From Nitrospinota bacterium (GTDB lineage Bacteria; Nitrospinota; Nitrospinia; UBA9942; JAHJSF01), in the NCBI GenBank assembly GCA_018830405.1, contig JAHJSF010000089.1, forward strand, positions 1 through 7,633: DNA of 7,633 bases. The letters are read 5' to 3'. Made by a program: the position numbers and the translations under genes. Position 1 is the stretch's first letter; the number at the start of each line of letters is the position of its first letter. The notes under the pieces were generated by a model. It saw only the letters and a list, made by a program, of their open reading frames with translations, ran no database searches and had not been told where the DNA came from. Positions 1 through 6,585 of this stretch are shown here, piece by piece.

Positions 1-439
1 GAGGATGGAGGTTATAAATATTGGCGGGGTAGAGATAATAAACGATGCCTACAATGCCAATCCGGCCTCGATGGATATGGCCATAGCTACCCTAAATGGT
101 ATAAATTCCAGGGGGAGAAAGGTCTTGGTTGCGGGGGATATGCTCGAACTGGGAAGTGAGTCAATTAATGCCCACATGGATTTGGGGCGGAAAGTGGCCT
201 CATCCATGGGGATAGACCGCTTTTGTACCTATGGAAAGCTGGCGGCCATAGCGGCTGAATCGGCCATAGACAGCGGAATGGAGGCCGATTTGGTTATTTC
301 TTCCAATAGTCATAAAGATATAGTAGCCTTTCTCGATGGTTACCTTAGAGAGGGGGATATTCTCTTGGTCAAGGGTTCGAGGGGGAATAGGTTAGAGGAA
401 GTTATACGGGGTCTATCGGATATAAGAGGAGATAAATAA
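1..439 (+). CDS. murF: MurF, UDP-MurNAc-tripeptide--D-Ala-D-Ala ligase (C-terminal part, 5' truncated)
   Basis: Cytoplasmic ATP-dependent ligase that joins D-Ala-D-Ala to UDP-MurNAc-tripeptide, the last soluble step in making the pentapeptide precursor. Only about the last 145 residues are present, roughly a third of a typical MurF of about 450. They correspond to the C-terminal Mur ligase domain. The reading frame is open from base 2 (an AGG Arg codon), so the ATG at 5 is internal, not the start. Family signatures are NDAYNANPASM close to the left edge, VAGDMLELG about 40 residues in, and LVKGSRGNRLEEV near the end, matching the DDSYNAN, VVGDMAELG and LVKGSR blocks of E. coli MurF. The ATP-binding GKT loop and N-terminal domain lie upstream of the window. 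The stop TAA shares its last A with the mraY start, so translation is probably coupled. No internal damage is seen. Confidence 0.95.
   Translation, partial: RMEVINIGGVEIINDAYNANPASMDMAIATLNGINSRGRKVLVAGDMLELGSESINAHMDLGRKVASSMGIDRFCTYGKLAAIAAESAIDSGMEADLVISSNSHKDIVAFLDGYLREGDILLVKGSRGNRLEEVIRGLSDIRGDK
427..431 (+). promoter_or_regulatory. Shine-Dalgarno site for mraY
   Basis: AGGAG lies 7 bases before the mraY ATG at 439, inside the last codons of murF. It supports ATG 439 as the mraY start and re-initiation by ribosomes finishing murF. Confidence 0.75.
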
Positions 440-1521
440 TGCTCTATAAGGTACTCTATTCATTCAAGGATCAATTCTCCTTCCTCAATGTATTTCAATA
501 TATATCGTTTCGGACAACCTATGCTATTATTACCGCCCTCCTGCTGAGCCTTATCGCCTCCCCCTACATTATCAGGCGGCTCAAAAAATATCAGATTGGG
601 GAGGAGATAAGCCAATACGGACCGGAATCACATCATGTCAAAAAGGGGACCCCCACCATGGGGGGGGTATTGATAATATTTTCCCTTATCATTCCCACAA
701 TATTGTGGGCCGATATAACCTCGCCAGCCGTTATCGGCATGATCCTCTCCACACTCCTTTTCGGGGCAATAGGTCTGGTGGATGACTACCTGAAACTGAA
801 GAAGAGGGGGGAGGGTATGTTGGCCGGGGAGAAATTTCTCCTACAGGTGGGGGCGGCCATGGTCGTTATCCTCTATCTTTATATTTATACCGGCTACAGC
901 AGCTTTATTACCACCCTCGGGGTTCCTTTCTTCAAGAAGATTAAGATCGATTTAGGGGGGTGGTATTTTGTGGTGGCCATATTCATCATAGTCGGAACCT
1001 CAAATGCGGTCAATCTGACAGATGGTCTTGATGGGCTGGTTATCGGCCCGGTAATCATAGCCCTGGCCGCCTACATGTTTATCTCCTATGTATCGGGGCA
1101 TTACGGTTTTGCCAATTATCTCAATATTCAGTATGTCAAAGGGGCGGGGGAACTGGCCATATTCTGCGGGGCGGCCATTGGGGCCAGTTTCGGCTTCCTC
1201 TGGTATAACACCTATCCGGCTGAACTCTTTATGGGGAATGTCGGTTCGACTGCCCTGGGAGGGATGCTGGGGACTATTGCCATTATTACCAAACATGAGC
1301 TTCTCCTTATTATTATAGGGGGGATATTTGTTATAGAGGCCCTATCGGTAATCATCCAGGTGGCCTCATTTAAGCTGCGAGGAAAACGGGTCTTCAGGAT
1401 GGCTCCCCTTCATCACCATTTTGAGAAGTTGGGGTGGCCGGAGCCCAAGGTTATTGTCCGTTTTTGGATTGCGGCCATACTCCTTGCCCTTTTGAGCCTA
1501 AGTACCCTGAAACTCAGATAG
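439..1521 (+). CDS. mraY: MraY, phospho-N-acetylmuramoyl-pentapeptide transferase, with Asn at the third catalytic Asp position
   Basis: Integral membrane enzyme that transfers phospho-MurNAc-pentapeptide from UDP to undecaprenyl phosphate, giving lipid I. The 360 residues equal the length of E. coli MraY. About ten hydrophobic segments are visible (near residues 25-45, 75-93, 96-114, 133-152, 174-190, 197-220, 240-260, 270-285, 288-311 and 337-357). Family blocks are GTPTMGG (about 70-76), LVDDYLKLKKR with the Asp pair D115/D116, NAVNLTDGLDGL (189-200), FLWYNTYPAELFMGNVGS (253-270), and MAPLHHHFEKLGWPEP with H325-H327. The oddity is AAT (Asn) at residue 267, where E. coli D267 and Aquifex D265 sit; those Asp residues are reported as essential or nearly so. 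Leu after GS is also Thr here. The rest looks fully functional, so this is either a real lineage variant or a base error. The start has a good AGGAG site. Confidence 0.97.
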   Translation: MLYKVLYSFKDQFSFLNVFQYISFRTTYAIITALLLSLIASPYIIRRLKKYQIGEEISQYGPESHHVKKGTPTMGGVLIIFSLIIPTILWADITSPAVIGMILSTLLFGAIGLVDDYLKLKKRGEGMLAGEKFLLQVGAAMVVILYLYIYTGYSSFITTLGVPFFKKIKIDLGGWYFVVAIFIIVGTSNAVNLTDGLDGLVIGPVIIALAAYMFISYVSGHYGFANYLNIQYVKGAGELAIFCGAAIGASFGFLWYNTYPAELFMGNVGSTALGGMLGTIAIITKHELLLIIIGGIFVIEALSVIIQVASFKLRGKRVFRMAPLHHHFEKLGWPEPKVIVRFWIAAILLALLSLSTLKLR

Positions 1522-1569
1522 TTTTTGTTTGTTTAGTTTAAACCTCATTCAGGCGAATAGAGAAATCAA

Positions 1570-2949
1570 ATGTTATTGGACAATCTTAAAGATAAAAGGG
1601 TTATCGTTGTCGGGTTCGGCCGGAGCGGTGTCTCGGCGGCCAATCTTCTCTACAGCCGCGGGGCAGTTGTTTCTGTTACCGATAGCCGTGGGGAGGGAGA
1701 CCTCGGCTCAGGTCTCTCTTTGCTTAAGGGGAACCCCAAACTATTCCTTGGGGGACATGATGGGATAGATATATCTCTATTTAATCTGGCCGTGGTCAGC
1801 CCGGGGGTTCCTTGGGATTCTGAGTTCTTGGTTTCCCTTAGAGATGCCGGGATTAAGGTTATAAGTGAGCTTGAACTTGCCTCATACTACACAGATAAAC
1901 CGATCATTGCCATTACGGGGACAAACGGGAAGACAACCACCTCAACCTTGGTCAGGGATATGTTGGTTGCCGGCGGGAAGCGGGTCTTTCTCGGCGGGAA
2001 TATAGGTGTCCCCCTCAGCGAATATATTATAGGGGGAGAAGAAGTGGATTATCTAGTCTGCGAGGTTAGTACCTTTCAGATGGAGGGGGCAGATCTATTC
2101 CACCCCTATATATCGACCATACTTAATATCACCGAAGACCATCTCGACCGTCATGCCGATATGGATGAATATATTACCCTTAAAAAGAGGGTATATCTGA
2201 ATCAGGGGGAGGGGGATTTTTTTCTCCTCAATCTCGATGACCCGATTGTGTCTTCGTTAGACACGCCCCCCTTTGTGACCAAACATTCATTCAGCCGAAC
2301 AACTACTACTATAGCCAACGGGGCTTTTCAGTCTGGGGATGAGCTCTTCCTGAGTGACGGCGGTGTCCCCCATACATTATGCAATATAGAAAAACTTAAG
2401 ATTAAGGGGGTTCATAATGTAGAGAATGTTCTAGCGGCCGCAGCTATAGCCTATATCTGCGGTGTTTCCGTAGAAGATATAAGAAGGGCTGCCGTCTCCT
2501 TTAAGGGGATAAAGAACAGGATGGAGTTTGTTGATGCTATCGACGGCATTACCTTTATAAACGATTCCAAGGGGACCAATGTCGGGGCGGCCGTCCGCTC
2601 CATCGAGAGTATAGATACACCTCTAATATTGATTGCCGGCGGTAAGGATAAGGGGGGGGACTATACCCCTCTCAAGGAGGCGATAGAGAGGAAGGTTAAG
2701 GAGGTAGTCCTTATCGGAGAGGCTAGTGACCGTATCTCCTCATTCCTGCCGAAAACAGTTTCCCAGACAATGGCATCTTCTCTGCAGGAGGCTGTAGAGA
2801 TAGGCTACAAGAGGGGAAAAGAGGGGGACACCGTTCTTCTCTCACCGGCCTGTTCCAGTTTTGATATGTTTAAAAGTTATGAGGATAGGGGAAACCACTT
2901 TAGAGAGGCCGTTAAGGCCATTAGAGAGGGGAGGGGGAATAATGAGTAG
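1570..2949 (+). CDS. murD: MurD, UDP-MurNAc-L-Ala--D-glutamate ligase
   Basis: Cytoplasmic ATP-dependent Mur ligase that adds D-Glu to UDP-MurNAc-L-Ala. It has 459 residues, against 438 in E. coli. The N-terminal UDP-binding Rossmann-type domain shows VIVVGFGRSGVSAANLL near residues 11-27 and VVSPGVP further on. The central ATPase domain has GTNGKTTT at 117-124 (P-loop Lys K121) and NITEDHLDRH. K205 in YITLKKRVY aligns with the Lys that is carbamylated in E. coli MurD (K198); this alignment was made by eye. The C-terminal domain has NDSKGTN at 331-337, GGKDKGGDY, and SPACSSFDMFKSYEDRGNHF. An in-frame TAG at 1558-1560 leaves ATG 1570 as the first possible start; its ribosome site is weak (AGAGA at 1559-1563). 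It follows mraY after 48 bases and overlaps ftsW by 8. It appears intact. Confidence 0.97.
   Translation: MLLDNLKDKRVIVVGFGRSGVSAANLLYSRGAVVSVTDSRGEGDLGSGLSLLKGNPKLFLGGHDGIDISLFNLAVVSPGVPWDSEFLVSLRDAGIKVISELELASYYTDKPIIAITGTNGKTTTSTLVRDMLVAGGKRVFLGGNIGVPLSEYIIGGEEVDYLVCEVSTFQMEGADLFHPYISTILNITEDHLDRHADMDEYITLKKRVYLNQGEGDFFLLNLDDPIVSSLDTPPFVTKHSFSRTTTTIANGAFQSGDELFLSDGGVPHTLCNIEKLKIKGVHNVENVLAAAAIAYICGVSVEDIRRAAVSFKGIKNRMEFVDAIDGITFINDSKGTNVGAAVRSIESIDTPLILIAGGKDKGGDYTPLKEAIERKVKEVVLIGEASDRISSFLPKTVSQTMASSLQEAVEIGYKRGKEGDTVLLSPACSSFDMFKSYEDRGNHFREAVKAIREGRGNNE
2928..2937 (+). promoter_or_regulatory. Shine-Dalgarno site deciding the ftsW start
   Basis: A GGGGAGGGGG-like purine run inside the murD 3' end contains GGAGG at 2930-2934, 7 bases before ATG 2942. 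It favours 2942 over the in-frame ATG at 2861, which would extend FtsW by 27 non-conserved, polar residues deep inside murD. Confidence 0.75.
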
Positions 2950-4033
2950 AAGGGGGTGTGATCATTATCTTCTCGGCGCCGCAGTCACGCTTGTGTCGAT
3001 AGGGGTAGTCATGATCTACAGCACCACCTCGGCCATCTCCCTCAAAACATATGGAGACTCCTACTACATATTTAAGAAACATCTTTTATGGGTGGGGGTA
3101 GGGGGTATAGTCATGTTCCTGGCGAGGTATATAGATTACCATAGGATAAGAGTTTTTACCTACCCGCTACTCTTTATCTCATTTTTCCTTCTTCTCATAG
3201 TTATCATTCCCTCTGTAGGGACGAAGGTTGGGGGAGCCAGAAGGTGGCTTCGATTCGGCGGCTTCTCCTTCCAACCGGGGGAGTTGGCCAAGGTTTCCAT
3301 TATAATATTTCTAGCCCATTCCCTGACCAAGAGGAGGGATGAACTGAAAGAGTTTGTTCAAGGTTTTCTTCCAAATATATTTGTGGTTGGTCTCTGTTGT
3401 CTACTTATATTGGTGGAACCAGATCTCGGAACGGCCTTCCTTATCTTCGTTGTATCTATGTTCGTAATGTATATGGGAGGGGTGAGCATTCTTCATCTGA
3501 TAGGTCTGGTCGGGGTAATCTCTCCTATGGCCTATTTTGCCGTCTTTAATGTAGAATACCGCCGCCGTAGGATAATGGCCTTTGTTGACCCGTGGAAGGA
3601 CCCTCTTGGAAGCGGTTTTCAGATTATTCAATCACTTATTTCTTTTGGTCGAGGGCATATTGCCGGGGTGGGGATAGGAGAGGGGAAACAGAAACTATTC
3701 TTCCTGCCTGAGGCCCATACCGATTTTATATTCTCGGTTATCGGCGAGGAGTTGGGGTTGATAGGGTCGGTTCTTACCCTATCCATCTTCTTTTTGCTTG
3801 TTGCCAGGGGGATAAGGATATCTCTTAAGGCCCCTGACCTCTATGGCAAGTATCTTGCCTTTGGCATAACGGTTATGCTGGCCTTGCAGATTGTACTTAA
3901 TATTTGCGTGACTATTGGTCTATTCCCTCCCAAGGGGATACCACTCCCCCTTATAAGTGTCGGGGGGAGCTCTCTGGTTGTAGCTATGGGGATGATAGGT
4001 ATACTTCTTAATATATCGGAGCAGGTAAGATGA
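2942..4033 (+). CDS. ftsW: FtsW, SEDS-family septal peptidoglycan glycosyltransferase
   Basis: Polytopic membrane protein that polymerises lipid II into glycan strands at the division septum, working with the class B penicillin-binding protein FtsI. It has 363 residues, somewhat shorter than E. coli FtsW (414). Hydrophobic segments fill most of the length, starting with HYLLGAAVTLVSIGVVMIY at about residues 8-26. SEDS signatures include GGARRWLRFG and FQPGELAK in the first half, EPDLGTA, YRRRRIMAFVDPW, LPEAHTDFIFSVIGEELG with the putative catalytic Asp D261, and GIPLPLISVGGSSLV near the C terminus. LPEAHTDFIF plus the position between murD and murG favours FtsW over RodA. Small departures from the common form are FQPGE (often FQPSE) and ISVGGSS (often ISYGGSS). 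The start at 2942 is chosen from the GGAGG site and the 8-base overlap with murD. The stop overlaps the murG start. Confidence 0.95.
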   Translation: MSRRGCDHYLLGAAVTLVSIGVVMIYSTTSAISLKTYGDSYYIFKKHLLWVGVGGIVMFLARYIDYHRIRVFTYPLLFISFFLLLIVIIPSVGTKVGGARRWLRFGGFSFQPGELAKVSIIIFLAHSLTKRRDELKEFVQGFLPNIFVVGLCCLLILVEPDLGTAFLIFVVSMFVMYMGGVSILHLIGLVGVISPMAYFAVFNVEYRRRRIMAFVDPWKDPLGSGFQIIQSLISFGRGHIAGVGIGEGKQKLFFLPEAHTDFIFSVIGEELGLIGSVLTLSIFFLLVARGIRISLKAPDLYGKYLAFGITVMLALQIVLNICVTIGLFPPKGIPLPLISVGGSSLVVAMGMIGILLNISEQVR

Positions 4034-5106
4034 GGGTTGTTATTGCGGGAGGGGGGACAGGGGGGCACCTCTTCCCGGGTATTGCCATGGCCCATCAGTT
4101 TAAGGACGATGACCCTTCAAGTCAGGTCCTATTTATAGGAACCAAGAAGGGGATTGAGAGTAGGGCTGTTCCCAAGGAAGGTTTTCCCATAGCCTACATC
4201 GATATTTCGGGTATCAAGGGGAAGTCTCCGGTGAAGGTTATGGTTGCGCTCATCAAGTTGCCCTTGTCGGTTGTTCAATCTATACAGCATCTTATTCGTT
4301 TTCGTCCCGATATAGTGATAGGGGTCGGGGGATATTCTTCCGGGCCGGTTTGTCTATCTGCCTTTCTTCTCGGGATTCCGGTTGTTATACATGAACAGAA
4401 TATGTCTCCCGGCCTGACCACATCGATACTTGGTAAGATTGCCAAGGTGATTCTGGTCTCCTTTTCAGGGACGGCCAAATCTTTTCCCGGGCGGGATGTC
4501 CGCTATGTCGGGAACCCGATAAGGAGAGATATCAGGTTAAAAGAGGGGGTAAATGGCCGAGAGAAGAATGGTTCTTTTACCATATTTATTTTTGGGGGGA
4601 GCCAGGGGGCCCACACCCTTAATAGGGGGGTAGTGGATGGTTTTCCCTACCTTGAAGAGATAAAGGATAGATTACACTTTATACACCAGACGGGAGAGAA
4701 AGACTTTGTATACATTAAGTCTGCCTACGAGAAGAATGGTTTTTCGGGGGAGGTATCTCCCTTTATAGACGATATGGCCGATGCCTATAGCAGGGCCGAC
4801 CTGGTTATAAGCCGATCGGGAGGGAGTGCCTTGGCCGAGATTATGGCTATGGGGAAACCATCCATACTGATTCCCTTCCCCTATGCTACAGAAAACCACC
4901 AATATTATAATGCCTTAGAGGTGGCCAATGGTGGGGGGGCAAAAATAATATTAGATGCTGATGTGTCGGGGGAGTTTATGGCCTATACGATCAAGGAATT
5001 TATGGCCGACAGAAAGGGTCTTTTGGAGATGGGCTTGGCCAGTAAGCGCCTCGGTAAACCGCTGGCGGCCGAGAAGATAGTCAATATATGTAAAGGTTTA
5101 GTATAA
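4030..5106 (+). CDS. murG: MurG, lipid I N-acetylglucosaminyltransferase (forms lipid II)
   Basis: Peripheral membrane GT-B fold (family GT28) enzyme on the inner face of the cytoplasmic membrane. It transfers GlcNAc from UDP-GlcNAc to lipid I, giving lipid II. Its 358 residues are close to the 355 of E. coli. The N-terminal acceptor domain has AGGGTGGHLFPG (residues 6-17, with H13), GVGGYSSGP and HEQN at 121-124. The C-terminal donor domain has FGGSQGAHTLN from F188, HQTGEKD, SRSGGSALAE at 261-270 (E270 in the nucleotide-sugar loop), and PFPYATENHQYYNA. All expected loops are present. The start shares the ATGA overlap with the ftsW stop, and GGAG at 4018-4021 lies 8 bases upstream. It is followed by the longest non-coding gap of the window, so it may close a transcriptional sub-unit. 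Confidence 0.97.
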   Translation: MRVVIAGGGTGGHLFPGIAMAHQFKDDDPSSQVLFIGTKKGIESRAVPKEGFPIAYIDISGIKGKSPVKVMVALIKLPLSVVQSIQHLIRFRPDIVIGVGGYSSGPVCLSAFLLGIPVVIHEQNMSPGLTTSILGKIAKVILVSFSGTAKSFPGRDVRYVGNPIRRDIRLKEGVNGREKNGSFTIFIFGGSQGAHTLNRGVVDGFPYLEEIKDRLHFIHQTGEKDFVYIKSAYEKNGFSGEVSPFIDDMADAYSRADLVISRSGGSALAEIMAMGKPSILIPFPYATENHQYYNALEVANGGGAKIILDADVSGEFMAYTIKEFMADRKGLLEMGLASKRLGKPLAAEKIVNICKGLV

Positions 5107-5223
5107 AAAAGGTACCAGCCTTCAAGAGCCTTTGTTTTTTGGTCCCTTGTTGATATTATCTGACTGTTGTATAGCCCATGAAGGTATTTGATAACGATTT
5201 TGGAACGATAGGAAGAGCTTAAA
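5107..5223 (+). promoter_or_regulatory. murG-murC intergenic gap with an imperfect inverted repeat
   Basis: This 117-base gap is unusual in a cluster whose other junctions overlap or are short. Just after the murG stop, AAGGTACCA (5109-5117) can pair with TGGTCCCTT (5140-5148), 8 pairs with one mismatch. Alternatively AAAGG (5108-5112) can pair with CCTTT (5129-5133), followed after one G by six T (5135-5140), which resembles a weak intrinsic terminator. The two pairings share GG at 5111-5112 and exclude each other. AGGAAG at 5210-5215 is a good ribosome site for murC. No convincing promoter is seen. Termination or attenuation is inferred only from these short repeats. Confidence 0.3.
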
Positions 5224-6585
5224 ATGCACGACAAAAAGAGATCCATTCATTTTATAGGGATAGGCGGTTCAGGTATGAGCGGGATTGCTGAACTCCTTAT
5301 AAAACTTGAACATAATGTCAGTGGTTCGGATATGGCCAGAACCAAGGTGACCGAAAGATTAGCCAATCTGGGGGCTAAAATATATATAGGTCATGCGGCC
5401 GAAAATGTTTCCGGGGCAGATGTGGTGGTTGTCTCCTCGGCCGTCAGCAGGGACAACCCTGAAGTTATATCGGCCAAAAGGCAGGCAATTCCGGTTATAA
5501 TGCGGGCCGAGATGCTGGCTGAACTGATGCGTCTAAAGTATGGCATTGCAGTTGGGGGGAGTCATGGCAAGACGACTACGACCTCTCTGATTGGTTCAGT
5601 ATTGCTGGCCGGAAAGCTTGACCCGACAGTGGTGATAGGGGGGAGACTTAACAATAGCGGGACGGGGGCCAGGCTCGGGGAGGGGGAATATCTGGTGGCC
5701 GAGGCGGATGAGAGTGACGGGTCTTTCCTAAAGCTTATGCCGACCATAGCGGTGGTAACCAATATAGATTATGAACATATCGACCATTATGGGAGCCGAG
5801 AGGTTCTGGTAAGCACGTTTTTAGATTTTATAAATAAGATTCCCTTCTACGGGACGGCCATCGTCTGTATAGACAATGATGACCTCCGCAATCTAATGGT
5901 CAACTATGAAAAGCGTTATCTCTCCTACGGTTTTTCTGAGGATGCTGATATAAGGGCCGAAGACATTACTATCAAAGGGGAATCAAAGTCTTTTGATATC
6001 CTATTCAAAGGGGAGAATTTGGGGAGAGTCGAGCTTCACCTGCCCGGAAGGCATAATGTATTAAATGCCTTGGCAGCCGTCGGGGTTGGCCTTGAGCTTG
6101 GTGTTCCGTTTGAGGCGATTCAGCGGGGACTTGAGTCTTTTGCCGGGGTTGAGCGGCGGTTCCAGTTCAAGGGGGAGCGTGACGGGGTAACCATTATTGA
6201 TGATTATGGGCATCACCCTACGGAGATTGCCGCTACGCTTAGCGCGGCTAAAGAGGTTTGGCCCGAGAGGAGGATTATAGCTGTCTTTCAGCCACACCGC
6301 TATAGCCGCACCAGAGACCTTAAGGGGATGTTCACGGATACATTTCTTAATTCAGATATCCTTTTTATTACCCCCATATATTCGGCCGGCGAAAAACCGA
6401 TAGAGGGGATAGATGCCTCTACAATTGTCAAAGAGGCCCAAGAGGGGGGAGTGGATAATGTAACTTTAGTGAAAGACCTTGATGATGTTGTGACCCGACT
6501 AAGGGAGATAACCAAACCGGGGGATGTAGTCATTACCATGGGGGCGGGAGACGTTGTGAAGGTTGCAGGGAAATATCTTGAGTAA
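5224..6585 (+). CDS. murC: MurC, UDP-MurNAc--L-alanine ligase
   Basis: Cytoplasmic ATP-dependent Mur ligase that adds L-Ala to UDP-MurNAc, the first peptide step. It has 453 residues, within the family range (E. coli 491). The N-terminal domain opens with HFIGIGGSGMSGIAELL and SGSDMA, the UDP-binding region. The ATPase core has GSHGKTTTT at 112-120 (K116), EADESDGSF from E160, and NIDYEHIDHYGS from N180. The C-terminal part has LPGRHNVLNALAA, GVERRFQFKG, DDYGHHPTEI (D326/D327, H330/H331), FQPHRYSRT and YSAGEKPIEGI. The HGKTTTT loop and the DDYGHHPTE block separate it from MurD, MurE and MurF. An in-frame TAG at 5209-5211 makes ATG 5224 the first possible start, backed by AGGAAG 8 bases upstream. 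Its 3' end overlaps murB. Confidence 0.97.
   Translation: MHDKKRSIHFIGIGGSGMSGIAELLIKLEHNVSGSDMARTKVTERLANLGAKIYIGHAAENVSGADVVVVSSAVSRDNPEVISAKRQAIPVIMRAEMLAELMRLKYGIAVGGSHGKTTTTSLIGSVLLAGKLDPTVVIGGRLNNSGTGARLGEGEYLVAEADESDGSFLKLMPTIAVVTNIDYEHIDHYGSREVLVSTFLDFINKIPFYGTAIVCIDNDDLRNLMVNYEKRYLSYGFSEDADIRAEDITIKGESKSFDILFKGENLGRVELHLPGRHNVLNALAAVGVGLELGVPFEAIQRGLESFAGVERRFQFKGERDGVTIIDDYGHHPTEIAATLSAAKEVWPERRIIAVFQPHRYSRTRDLKGMFTDTFLNSDILFITPIYSAGEKPIEGIDASTIVKEAQEGGVDNVTLVKDLDDVVTRLREITKPGDVVITMGAGDVVKVAGKYLE
6567..6571 (+). promoter_or_regulatory. Shine-Dalgarno site deciding the murB start
   Basis: AGGGA within the murC 3' end lies 6 bases before TTG 6578. It favours that TTG over the in-frame TTG at 6563, whose only purine run (GAAGG) touches the start codon. 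Confidence 0.55.

Noticed and set aside
5-439. ATG at 5 as the start of a complete short protein
   Set aside because: The frame is open to the window edge and the encoded protein begins in the middle of MurF, so the ATG is an internal Met codon.
1000-1296. 98-codon open frame on the minus strand within mraY
   Set aside because: It is antisense to the most conserved part of mraY and its protein shows no family pattern or ribosome site support.
1536-1543. GTTTAAAC palindrome in the mraY-murD gap
   Set aside because: An 8-base palindrome in a T/A-rich spacer is not evidence of an operator, and no second copy or flanking symmetry was seen.
1529-1768. Plus-strand open frame overlapping the murD start in another frame
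   Set aside because: murD reads through without interruption in its own frame with the expected N-terminal motif; this frame has no recognisable domain and is not a frameshifted murD piece.
2861-2941. Possible 27-residue N-terminal extension of FtsW from ATG 2861
   Set aside because: It would overlap murD by 89 bases, is not hydrophobic or FtsW-like, and the strong GGAGG site points to ATG 2942.
5148-5175. Promoter-like pair TTGTTG and TATAGC spaced 16 bases apart upstream of murC
   Set aside because: The -35-like element matches the consensus at only three positions and the -10-like element at four, which is common by chance in A/T-rich gaps.
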